DNA of 10,991 nt from DASVUC01 sp036387255 (GTDB lineage: Bacteria; Planctomycetota; Phycisphaerae; Tepidisphaerales; Tepidisphaeraceae), in contig DASVUC010000294.1 in NCBI GenBank assembly GCA_036387255.1, positions 1 to 10,991 on the forward strand. The letters are read 5' to 3'. Below, in pieces: positions 4,647 to 10,991 of this stretch. The stretch's first letter is position 1, and every line of letters begins with the position of its first letter. The notes beneath the pieces were generated by a model. The model searched no databases and was not told where the DNA came from. It saw only the letters and a list, made by a program, of their open reading frames with translations. The position numbers and the translations under genes were made by a program.

Positions 4647-6869
4647 CTACAGCCCCACCGCGGCGCGCGGTTTACGCGAGCGCTTTGGTTTTGACTCGGG
4701 CGTGTAGTTGTACGTAACCAGGTCCTGGGCAAAGAAGGGGAAGTTGTGACGGCCTTCCTTGTCTTGCTTCCAGCGGCCAACGACTTCAGGTTTGACCGGG
4801 ATCTTGACGAGGGGGATGCCCAGGAACTGCTCGAGTTTCTTCAAGGTTTCGTCCTGGTCCTGGACAAAATCCTCAAGCCGAATCGTCGTCCACCGCTTCG
4901 GCTTCGGCGTCGCGCGGACGAGCTCGACCTGGTACTTCCACGAGATCGCGCGCATCTCGCGGACGTCGGCGGTCTTCGGGTACTTAATGCCGAAGTCGTT
5001 GAGGTTGTCCGTCAGGTGCGCGCCCAGGATCGAATCGCGCGGGTCGCGCACCCAGTTGATGTAGTGCAGGTCCGGAAACATGCGGACGATCCATGGGAAG
5101 ACGAGGGTGGTCTCCGGAATCTTCCAACCTTTGCGGAGCGCCGGAGAGTTCAGCACCGAGGAGAGATAGTTTTCGATGAGCTTCGTGAAGCGCGGATCGA
5201 TCTTCATCGTGTGCAGCTTGGAAAAATCCCACGCCAGGCCGCCCTTGTGTTTGACGTACCTGGCCATGACCCGGCAGGCTTCGTACATGTCCTCGGGCGG
5301 GAGGAGGTCGCCGGATTTGTTGAGCGTGTCGCCCATGTAAACGCCGGACTGGGAAAGCGTATGGGAGATCGCGCGGGTGCCGGAGTGACCCCGCCCGATG
5401 ATGGTGGTGAAGAGCGTTTCAACTTCATCGTTGGGGTGATGCTCGCCCTTTGCGGCATATTTGTTTTTAGCCTGTAGCTTCGCTGCTTGCTTAGGGTCGC
5501 CGATGTGCAGGGTCTCGGAGGCTTGCTTGCTGGTCTTAAAGGCGCCGACGCCTTTGTGGCCGTGCCAGTCGCCCTGGCGGTGCATGGGGTTGGGATTGCC
5601 GGTTTCTTTTTCGCGCCTGGCGATCCAGGCGTTCATCCGCGCGGTGAGCTTCTTCACCACGTCCGGGTTGGCGTCGGCGACGTTGCAGTCTTCGTGCGGA
5701 TCTTCGATGAGGTTGTAAAGTTCAACTTTGGGTTTGAAATGGAAATCGGGTTCGAGGGCGATGATCAGCTTCCACTGCGGGGTGCGCCAGCCGTGCTTGC
5801 GCATCCAGGTGCATTCGGTGATGTAGAACTCGGATTCGAAGCTGGTGACTTCGCCGCGGACGAGCTGCATCAGCGATGGGCCGTCAAACTTCGCGCTCGT
5901 TTTGATGCCAGCCAGTTCAAGGATCGTCGGGACGAGGTGCTTGTGCTGGTTGTAGCCGGCGATGCGCTTGCCGCCCGGCATCTTCTTTGGGTACCGGATG
6001 ATGAGTGGGACGTGCAGCGTGACGTCGTACAGGCCATGATGATCGTACCAGCAGTCGTGGTCGTAGAGCGTTTCACCGTGGTCGCCGTTGATGACGACGA
6101 TGGTGTTGTCGAGGATGCCGAGCTTCTCGAGCTGCGTGAAGATGCGCGCGATGCAGGCATCCATGTACGCCAGCGCGCCGTCGTACTGCGCGTCGATGTA
6201 GTGGCGATCGGTGCAGCCCGGCGGAAACCAGGTCGCGAAGTAATCGCGGAAGGGCTTGAAGTTCATCACCGGCTCGAGGCTCTTGTTTTTCGGATCGGTC
6301 TCGCTGCCGTGATAGAAGATGCGGTCAAACGGCTCCGGCGGGAGGTACGGCGAATGCGGATCCATGTGGCGAAGCATGACGAAGAAGGGCTTGCCCCGCC
6401 GCGCCTCCTCCGCCAATCGGTCGATCTCCGGCTGCGCCACCTCATTGAGACGCTGCGCCTTGGGCGAGCGACCCGCATCCCACGAGCCCCACGCCTCGAA
6501 CTCGATGTACTTCTCAAACCCGCGCGACGCCGGGTTCCATCCAAAACCGACGCAGGTGGTGTTGTAACCCGCCTTGCGCACGATCTCGGCAAGCGTATTG
6601 ACCTTCTTCGTCAGACCGCCCTGGTGGCGCAGCGCGACGACTTCGGTGGCAAAACAATCCCGGCCGGTGAGCATCGAGGAATACGCAGGCGTGGTAGGGA
6701 TGTGGGCGGAGTAGGTTTTCTCGAAGAGCGTTGCGCCCTGGGCAAACTTGTCGATGTGAGGCGTGGTGAGCCGCGGGTAGCCATAGCAGCTCATGTGGTC
6801 AGCGAGGATCGAATCGATCGCGAAGAGGACGATGTTGGGGCGAGTGTCTTGCTCGGTACGGACAGGCAT
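4647..6869 (-). CDS. Fusion of sulfatase-superfamily hydrolase and PAPS sulfotransferase
   Basis: A 740-residue two-domain protein. Residues about 10-430 are a sulfatase/alkaline-phosphatase-superfamily hydrolase: metal-ligand start PNIVLFAIDS (Asp19), active-site segment TTPAYSSMLTGR (59-70), HMDPHSPY (168-175), and NGDHGE with Asp263 and His264. The formylglycine Cys is replaced by Thr59 and the motif Arg by Tyr63. A His pair (277-278) sits near the usual Lys. Thr nucleophiles are known in phosphoethanolamine transferases and lipoteichoic acid synthases of this superfamily. After a Lys/Gln-rich linker (about 440-480), residues about 485-715 resemble sulfotransferases: a phosphosulfate loop IIGRGHSGTRAISHTL from 490, the 3'-phosphate motif WVRDPRDSILGAHL at 606-619, and LEDF...FLGIPL near 665-686. 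A basic tail ends the protein. No signal peptide is seen, so it is probably cytoplasmic. The ATG at 6869 follows GGGAAAGGA, 9 nt upstream. Continuous frame and domain calls are confident; substrates are unknown. Confidence 0.9.
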   Translation of the reverse strand: MPVRTEQDTRPNIVLFAIDSILADHMSCYGYPRLTTPHIDKFAQGATLFEKTYSAHIPTTPAYSSMLTGRDCFATEVVALRHQGGLTKKVNTLAEIVRKAGYNTTCVGFGWNPASRGFEKYIEFEAWGSWDAGRSPKAQRLNEVAQPEIDRLAEEARRGKPFFVMLRHMDPHSPYLPPEPFDRIFYHGSETDPKNKSLEPVMNFKPFRDYFATWFPPGCTDRHYIDAQYDGALAYMDACIARIFTQLEKLGILDNTIVVINGDHGETLYDHDCWYDHHGLYDVTLHVPLIIRYPKKMPGGKRIAGYNQHKHLVPTILELAGIKTSAKFDGPSLMQLVRGEVTSFESEFYITECTWMRKHGWRTPQWKLIIALEPDFHFKPKVELYNLIEDPHEDCNVADANPDVVKKLTARMNAWIARREKETGNPNPMHRQGDWHGHKGVGAFKTSKQASETLHIGDPKQAAKLQAKNKYAAKGEHHPNDEVETLFTTIIGRGHSGTRAISHTLSQSGVYMGDTLNKSGDLLPPEDMYEACRVMARYVKHKGGLAWDFSKLHTMKIDPRFTKLIENYLSSVLNSPALRKGWKIPETTLVFPWIVRMFPDLHYINWVRDPRDSILGAHLTDNLNDFGIKYPKTADVREMRAISWKYQVELVRATPKPKRWTTIRLEDFVQDQDETLKKLEQFLGIPLVKIPVKPEVVGRWKQDKEGRHNFPFFAQDLVTYNYTPESKPKRSRKPRAAVGL

Positions 6870-6933
6870 CAGCGCGTTTCCTTTCCCTGCGAACCAGCGG
6901 AACGATTCATACCGTGCGGAAGGATGGTTGGCT
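6870..6933. promoter_or_regulatory. Divergent intergenic region between fusion gene and RNA methyltransferase
   Basis: These 64 bp separate two divergent genes and must hold the 5' regions of both. Visible elements are the ribosome-binding sites: AAAGGA for the minus-strand fusion gene and GGAAGG (6918-6923) for the plus-strand methyltransferase. I could not identify a convincing -35/-10 pair. Confidence 0.45.
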
Positions 6934-7767
6934 ATGGCAGGTAAGATGCCTGATCTCGGCCATTTGAGTTTGATCGAGCGGCTTGATGATCCGCGGCTCG
7001 ATCCTTATCGGGAAATGAAGGATCGGGATCTGGCTCGGCACGGAAGCCGATTCATCGCGGAATCGGAGCAGGTGGTTCGGCGGCTGCTGGAGAGTGATTA
7101 CCCGGTGGAATCGGTGCTGGTGTTTCCGCGGAAGGCGGAGGAGATCGCGAAGCTGACGCCCAAGGGGACGCCGGTTTATGTGCTGCCCAATGCAGTGATG
7201 AATGTGCTGTGCGGATTCAAGTTTCATTCGGGGGTGCTGGCGTGCGGGAGACGGAAAACGCCGCCCACGCTTGCCGAGCTGGCGCCGGAGACGGGGCCCG
7301 TGACCCTGGTGGTGCTGCCGGAGACGAACAACACCGAGAACCTGGGGATGATCCTCCGGATCGCCGCGGGGTTCGGCGTGAGCGGGATGCTGCTGGGGGA
7401 GAAGTGCGCCAACCCGTATTACCGGCAGTCGATCCGCGTTTCGATGGGGGAAATTTTCAAGATGCCGATCGTGCAGTCGGAGAACTTAATCCGCGATCTG
7501 GCGTGGCTGCGCGAGCAACGCGGCGTGGAGCTGATCGCGACGGTGGTGGATGCCGAGGCGGAGTCGCTCGCGGAGGCGCGTGTCAACGCGCGCAAAGCCC
7601 TCTTGTTCGGCGGCGAACGCCACGGGCTGCATCCGTCGCTCGTTGCGATGTGCGATCGGAAGGTGACCATTCCAATGGAACTGGGGACGGACTCACTGAA
7701 CGTGCATGTGGCGGCGGGAATTTTTCTGTACGAGTTTTCGCGAGGAAAGCGACTCGAACGAGACTGA
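6934..7767 (+). CDS. SpoU/TrmH-family RNA 2'-O-ribose methyltransferase
   Basis: A 277-residue SPOUT-class enzyme that would transfer a methyl group from S-adenosylmethionine to a ribose 2'-OH in rRNA or tRNA. All three SpoU motifs are present in order. Motif 1 is TNNTENLGMILRIAAGFGV (131-149), with the conserved Asn and Arg. Motif 2 is LLFGGERHGL (223-232). Motif 3 is SLNVHVAAGIFLYEF (254-268), forming the SAM-binding knot. Residues about 15-110 form an N-terminal substrate-binding region with RFIAESEQVVRRLLES, as in TrmH-type proteins that recognise rRNA. The exact target nucleotide cannot be deduced. The ATG at 6934 follows GGAAGG at about 10 nt. The frame is open upstream to 6793, but that part overlaps the divergent fusion gene and is rejected. 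An ATG at 6946 is a minor alternative. Confidence 0.92.
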   Translation: MAGKMPDLGHLSLIERLDDPRLDPYREMKDRDLARHGSRFIAESEQVVRRLLESDYPVESVLVFPRKAEEIAKLTPKGTPVYVLPNAVMNVLCGFKFHSGVLACGRRKTPPTLAELAPETGPVTLVVLPETNNTENLGMILRIAAGFGVSGMLLGEKCANPYYRQSIRVSMGEIFKMPIVQSENLIRDLAWLREQRGVELIATVVDAEAESLAEARVNARKALLFGGERHGLHPSLVAMCDRKVTIPMELGTDSLNVHVAAGIFLYEFSRGKRLERD

Positions 7768-7868
7768 GACAGCCTAGCGCCAACCGCGAGCGAGATCGTG
7801 GCGGCGGAGGTGAGGAGGTGGCGTCTCATACGGGATCGAATTTTATGGCCGCACCGCGCCGTCAACAA

Positions 7869-7898
7869 AGACGCCGCACGACTCTGCGTGCGGCGTCT
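7869..7898 (-). terminator. Rho-independent terminator between convergent genes
   Basis: A perfect 12-bp stem, AGACGCCGCACG paired with CGTGCGGCGTCT, encloses a 6-nt loop. Read on the minus strand, the stem is followed by TTTGTTG, the usual T-rich tail, and lies 31 nt after the SH3b gene stop. It probably ends the SH3b transcript. The hairpin may also stop readthrough from the plus-strand methyltransferase, whose stop is about 100 bp away, but the plus-side tail has few Ts. Confidence 0.85.
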
Positions 7899-7929
7899 GC
7901 TTCATGTAGGAGATTGACAGCTAGCTTGG

Positions 7930-9303
7930 TTACTGGTTCCCGGCGCTCGCCTGTTGGGCGGTTTGGGGGAGGATGCTGGGGGGGACGATCTGGGCACCGA
8001 TGCTCTTGAAGAGTTCGGACTGCTGGATTTCGGCGGCATCGGTCGGGTTGATGACTTTCATGCTCAGGGCGGATTCGGTGGCGATTTCACCTTTAACGCC
8101 GATGAACTTGCCGATGAGCTGCGCATACTTGGTGTCGTTGGTGCGTAGGTAAACAACGGTGCGGCCGGTGTCGGGGTCGGTCAGGCGGTAGAGGGTGGTC
8201 TTGTCGTTCTGGAAGCTGCTGGTGCGGAGGGTGCCGACGGCGGCGTACAGGGTGACGTTGTTCTTCTTGATAGTCTGAGCGATTTCTTCCTGCTCAGCCT
8301 TGAGGGCCTGCTGGCGCTTCTTCGATTCTTCCTGGAGCTTTTGCACCTGCGCGAACTGCTCCTTCGCCTGGGCGCGGGCGGTGAGGGTGCGGACGCGGAA
8401 GTCGGCGACACGCTTCATCGATTCGGGCAGCGAGTTGTCGGCGAGCATCTTCTTATACTGCGAGAGAAGCTCGGTGACGGGCTGCTCGTCGATCGATTTG
8501 GCGCTGGCGGAACTGAAATCAGCTTCGAGCTTGTTGAAGGTGACCTCGATGCTCGGCTGGGTCGTGGCGCCATCGGCGATGGCATGTTCGGTGCTGGGGG
8601 CGGTGGACGGAGTCTTCACGCCGGGTTCATAGGGACCGGCTGGACCGGCGAAGCCGGTGGTGCCAATGGCGTTCTTGTTCGCCGATTCAGCGATGGCTTG
8701 GTCGGGCGTGCCTGCGACGGGTTCTGGCGCGCCCGCGCCCGGCACGGCGGTTCCATTTGCGCCAGCGATTTGCGGAGCGGCTTCGCGGATCGGCTCGACG
8801 TATTGCTTGGCAACGTAGACGTAGGCGTCGGCCGGCGGCTTGATGAGATAGTAATCTTCTTTTTCGTCGCTGATTTGAACCGTCGCGCCCTTGGCGAGCT
8901 TGGATTGGATGGAAGTCTTCAGCCCATTGAGCGTCGAGCCGGCGCGAACGTTGACTTCATCCTTGTTGACGGTGCCGGTGCCGTCGGCGTTCTTGTCGAT
9001 GTACGCCTTGGCCACATAGGAGTAGCTGCCGGCGGGGGGTGTGATCTTGAGCCAGTCGAACTTCTCACCGACGACGGTGACTTCCGCGCCCGGTTCGAGC
9101 TTGGTGGTGGGATAGTAGCTGTCGCCGGGGCCGGAGCGGACGTAGACGGTCGCCGTGATCTTACCGACGAGCGGCCGCTTTCCGTTGGCCACTTCGGGAA
9201 CGGCGGTGGCGTCTTCGGCGCGCGCGATGTTCATCGGCGCAACGACGGCGGCAAAAGTAGCGAGGGAAACGGTGAATGCGGAAAGGAAATGACGGGCGGT
9301 CAT
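7930..9303 (-). CDS. Secreted protein with two bacterial SH3 domains and coiled coil
   Basis: A 457-residue exported protein. The signal peptide spans residues 1-29, with a hydrophobic core from about 8 and cleavage likely after ARA. Two SH3b repeats follow at about 50-103 and 110-170. Each starts with a V(Y/N)VR(S/A)G motif and ends with a Tyr-Val-Ala-Lys strand. Residues about 175-255 are Pro/Ala/Gly-rich and probably disordered. Residues about 305-345 are a charged coiled coil (KEQFAQVQKLQEESKKR). The last hundred residues form an unrecognised domain with alternating strands (YRLTDPDTGRTVVYLR, then GKFIGVKGEI) that could be a small barrel. SH3b domains commonly bind peptidoglycan or other periplasmic ligands; here that is inference, and no hydrolase domain is attached. 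The ATG at 9303 follows GGAGGT with 7 nt spacing, the strongest ribosome-binding site in the window. A TTG at 9324 is rejected. It has its own candidate promoter and terminator. Confidence 0.86.
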   Translation of the reverse strand: MTARHFLSAFTVSLATFAAVVAPMNIARAEDATAVPEVANGKRPLVGKITATVYVRSGPGDSYYPTTKLEPGAEVTVVGEKFDWLKITPPAGSYSYVAKAYIDKNADGTGTVNKDEVNVRAGSTLNGLKTSIQSKLAKGATVQISDEKEDYYLIKPPADAYVYVAKQYVEPIREAAPQIAGANGTAVPGAGAPEPVAGTPDQAIAESANKNAIGTTGFAGPAGPYEPGVKTPSTAPSTEHAIADGATTQPSIEVTFNKLEADFSSASAKSIDEQPVTELLSQYKKMLADNSLPESMKRVADFRVRTLTARAQAKEQFAQVQKLQEESKKRQQALKAEQEEIAQTIKKNNVTLYAAVGTLRTSSFQNDKTTLYRLTDPDTGRTVVYLRTNDTKYAQLIGKFIGVKGEIATESALSMKVINPTDAAEIQQSELFKSIGAQIVPPSILPQTAQQASAGNQ

Positions 9304-9468
9304 GTCAGCACCTCCATGTGCCAATAAGCGTCCTGCGAATTGCCCAGAAACAGCCCTGCAATGGGTATAGATAGCGGAAAAATGTGGAATGTAAAGCGGT
9401 TCTTGCGCAGAAAGTTGGCGGTCAACTTCGCAACCACCAGGCGCTTGCAGGATGCCTGCATGGCCGAT
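9304..9468. other. Intergenic region between heptosyltransferase and SH3b gene
   Basis: It contains two short hairpins: TGCAGG-ATG-CCTGCA (9446-9460) and AAGTTG-GCGGT-CAACTT (9412-9428). On the minus strand the second is followed by TCTG. Either might weakly terminate the heptosyltransferase transcript, but neither has a proper T-tract. The part nearest the SH3b gene holds its GGAGGT site and a candidate promoter. Confidence 0.35.
9368..9395 (-). promoter_or_regulatory. Candidate sigma-70-like promoter for the SH3b gene
   Basis: On the minus strand TTTACA (9390-9395) is followed after 16 bp by TATCTA (9368-9373). The first is close to the -35 consensus and the second is a weak -10. The AT content of this stretch stands out from the surroundings. 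It would give a leader of about 60 nt ending in the GGAGGT site. Judged by eye only. Confidence 0.35.
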
Positions 9469-10554
9469 CTAGACCGCGGCCGGTTGTTTCGGAAGAAGCG
9501 TGACGGCGGTTTCGAAGACGGCGTTGGGCGAAAGGCGGGTCATGCAGCGGTGGTCGAGCGGGCAGCTTTTCTTCTGGCAGGGGCCGCAGAAGACTTTGAC
9601 GGCGGCCTTACGTTCTTTGTCGAAGTAGATTTCGGTCCACTCGGGGTGGGTGGGGCCGAAGAGGGTGACAACGGGGACATCGAAGGCGGCTGCGATATGT
9701 CGCGGGCCGGTGTCGTTGGTGACCATGAGGTCGCAGCGGCGGATGATTTCTTTGAGTGAGCCCAGGCTCATTCCTAATTTCGAAAGGTCGATCACGGGGT
9801 GCGTGAGATGGCGCTGGATCGCTTCGATGATGGCGCGCTCCTTGGGAGCGCCGCTGACGAGGACTGTTGCGCCGAGTTCGGAATTGAGCCGGTCGGCGAG
9901 CTTGGCGAAGTATTCCGGGAGCCAGCATTTGGCTGCACCGTACTGCGCGCCGGGGTTGAGCATGACCAACGGCGAGGCGCCTTTGCTGGCGGGGCGCTGG
10001 AGCGTTGACGGGAGGCCGGCGCGGATGAGGACTTCTTCCGCTTCGCGACGCTCGTGATCGGTCACGAAGAGCTGGAGCTTGAGATCGCGATGGGTGGAGC
10101 CGAGGTAATGGGCGATGCCCATGTAGTATTTGACGATCGGCGTGGGGACGAAGCGGCCGCGGTCTTTGACGGGGAGGAGCTTGTCGCTGATGAGAAATCC
10201 GCGGCCGTCGCGTTCGTAGCCAACGATGCGGTCGATGCCCGCCATCTTGCAGACGAGCGCGGTCTTGAAGGAATTGGGGAGCAGGATCGCCATGTCGAAC
10301 TTGCCGCGGCGGAGACGGTTGGCAAGGTCAAAGAACCCTTTGCCGGCCTTGGCGCGGGTCTTTCCGGTGCGATAGGTGATGAGCTGATCGGCCCAGGGGA
10401 TGCCGGCGTATACGGGCTTCACGTAGCGGCGGAGGAGGTAACTGATGTGGGCGCTGGGGTAATGCTCGCGGATGGCTCGGAGCGTGGGCGTAGCCATCAC
10501 GGCGTCGCCGACCCAGCTTGGCTGAACAATGAGGATTCGTGAAGCATCGGACAT
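9469..10554 (-). CDS. waaF: LPS heptosyltransferase II (GT9 family)
   Basis: A 361-residue glycosyltransferase of family GT9, which adds heptose from ADP-heptose to the lipopolysaccharide inner core on the cytoplasmic face of the inner membrane. The N-terminal domain begins ILIVQPSWVGDAVMATPTLRAI (residues 7-28), with the acceptor-site Asp17. LLPNSFKTAL lies at 91-100. The C-terminal nucleotide-sugar domain has NPGAQYGAAKCW (200-211) and TNDTGPRHIAAAF (279-291), then LFGPTHPEWT. A Cys-rich segment (Cys323, Cys326, Cys331, Cys337) matches the C-terminal pattern common in WaaF. Heptosyltransferase II fits better than WaaC, but related GT9 enzymes can use other sugars. This supports an LPS-bearing outer membrane. 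The ATG at 10554 has no Shine-Dalgarno site; TATACT ends 8 nt upstream, so the mRNA may be leaderless or nearly so. Confidence 0.9.
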   Translation of the reverse strand: MSDASRILIVQPSWVGDAVMATPTLRAIREHYPSAHISYLLRRYVKPVYAGIPWADQLITYRTGKTRAKAGKGFFDLANRLRRGKFDMAILLPNSFKTALVCKMAGIDRIVGYERDGRGFLISDKLLPVKDRGRFVPTPIVKYYMGIAHYLGSTHRDLKLQLFVTDHERREAEEVLIRAGLPSTLQRPASKGASPLVMLNPGAQYGAAKCWLPEYFAKLADRLNSELGATVLVSGAPKERAIIEAIQRHLTHPVIDLSKLGMSLGSLKEIIRRCDLMVTNDTGPRHIAAAFDVPVVTLFGPTHPEWTEIYFDKERKAAVKVFCGPCQKKSCPLDHRCMTRLSPNAVFETAVTLLPKQPAAV

Positions 10555-10631
10555 CCGTTGACAGTATAGCGGCGGGCTTGACGGACGCTAGAAATTATTG
10601 TGAAGTATTCACTAACAACCGGAGACGCCCG
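10555..10631. promoter_or_regulatory. Divergent control region with short inverted repeat
   Basis: These 77 bp separate the heptosyltransferase from the plus-strand membrane protein. They contain TATACT for the minus strand (10563-10568), the inverted repeat GTGAA-GTA-TTCAC (10600-10612), and GGAG (10621-10624) for the plus-strand start. The AT-rich middle, about 10588-10612, probably includes promoter elements, but no complete -35/-10 pair is convincing. Confidence 0.45.
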
Positions 10632-10991
10632 TTGCCGCTGCGGAAAATATTAGCTGGCGTGCTGCTTGTGTCGCTGGGGGCGGCAGCGGTGTTCGGCGCG
10701 GCGGGGATCTTGATGTCGAGCAACTCCGGGGGCTGGCAAATCGTCAGCACGTGCATCACGACGGCGGTCGTTGCGGTGGTGATGCTGCTGCTCGTGCGCA
10801 TTACGCAAGAGAACCCACTGAGCCTGGGCGTGGGAAGCGCGCTGGTTCTCATCGAGTACTTGCTGATGCTGGGGATGACGTGGGGTTTGTTCAATCAAAC
10901 TGAGTACGCCCTTCTTACGGTGGCTGCGATTTTTATCACGGGTGCGCCGCTGACGGTTTTTCTGCATTACCTGAGGCAGCCTGTTTCGTAT
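10632..10991 (+). CDS. Multi-helix membrane protein, partial (runs off the right edge)
   Basis: An open frame with no stop from a TTG at 10632 to the window edge, giving 120 residues. The TTG is supported by GGAG (10621-10624) 7 nt upstream; no ATG or GTG occurs between the last upstream stop and this site. The translation begins MPLRKILAGVLLVSLG and shows four hydrophobic segments, at about residues 5-27, 38-56, 65-85 and 92-112. Basic residues such as RKI at the start and LLVRITQE after the second helix suggest loop orientation. This is clearly an integral inner-membrane protein, and hydrophobic composition with GC-rich third positions supports real coding. I do not recognise a family. It lies divergent from the heptosyltransferase gene. 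An internal ATG at 10717 would remove the first helix and is less likely. Confidence 0.72.
   Translation, partial: MPLRKILAGVLLVSLGAAAVFGAAGILMSSNSGGWQIVSTCITTAVVAVVMLLLVRITQENPLSLGVGSALVLIEYLLMLGMTWGLFNQTEYALLTVAAIFITGAPLTVFLHYLRQPVSY

Noticed and set aside
4278..4694. Plus-strand frame with a strong AAGGAGAG site
   Set aside because: It is antisense to almost all of rhaM, which has convincing family identity. The protein has no recognisable pattern. Only the start signal is kept as a finding.
5487..6944. 485-codon plus-strand frame
   Set aside because: Antisense to the fusion gene, Val/Arg/Asp-rich without motifs. The fusion gene has clear catalytic motifs in its own frame.
7846..8009. 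Plus-strand frame across the terminator
   Set aside because: It translates the hairpin and the 3' end of the SH3b gene and has no ribosome-binding site.
8341..9327. 328-codon plus-strand frame
   Set aside because: Gly/Asp-rich shadow opposite the SH3b gene, which has a signal peptide, two SH3b repeats and a strong ribosome-binding site.
1..10991. CRISPR arrays, insertion sequences, rRNA
   Set aside because: No regularly spaced direct repeats, transposase motifs, terminal inverted repeats or conserved rRNA segments were seen on either strand.

Overview
The window is a GC-rich bacterial chromosomal segment with ordinary-looking genes on both strands. The gene mix points to a planctomycete, perhaps class Phycisphaerae: an FG-GAP/VCBS propeller protein, a sulfatase-superfamily enzyme, a NupG-like MFS permease, a PilZ protein, L-rhamnose mutarotase, an SH3b periplasmic protein and a Gram-negative LPS heptosyltransferase. 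This taxonomic guess is inference from gene content. No mobile element, CRISPR array, rRNA or tRNA is supported.

Layout. (1) 35-3732, minus strand, read right to left: secreted seven-motif FG-GAP propeller protein, PilZ protein with a C-terminal membrane anchor, NupG-like MFS transporter, SprT-like zinc protease. The last two overlap as TAATG. (2) 3733-4304 holds no intact long gene. It has two copies of a GC-rich 12-mer and what looks like a small plus-strand gene, 3957-4263, split between two frames next to C9 and C7 runs. (3) 4305-6869, minus strand: a 740-residue protein joining a sulfatase/alkaline-phosphatase-superfamily domain to a PAPS-type sulfotransferase domain, followed 27 bp later by L-rhamnose mutarotase. 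(4) 6934-7767, plus strand: a SpoU/TrmH-family RNA 2'-O-methyltransferase, divergent from the fusion gene. (5) A 12-bp perfect hairpin terminator separates it from a convergent secreted SH3b protein (7930-9303, minus), preceded by an LPS heptosyltransferase gene (9469-10554, minus). (6) A plus-strand multi-helix membrane protein starts at a TTG at 10632 and runs off the right edge.

How the genes fit together. The fusion enzyme and RhaM form a two-gene unit suggesting metabolism or decoration of a rhamnose-containing, sulfated or phosphorylated glycan. Heptosyltransferase and the SH3b protein belong to envelope biogenesis. The fusion is the most unusual item. Its hydrolase half has Thr-Thr-Pro-Ala-Tyr where sulfatases carry the formylglycine Cys-x-Pro-x-Arg motif, and a His pair near the usual Lys. 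It may therefore be a phospho-hydrolase or transferase, or another activity, rather than a classical sulfatase.
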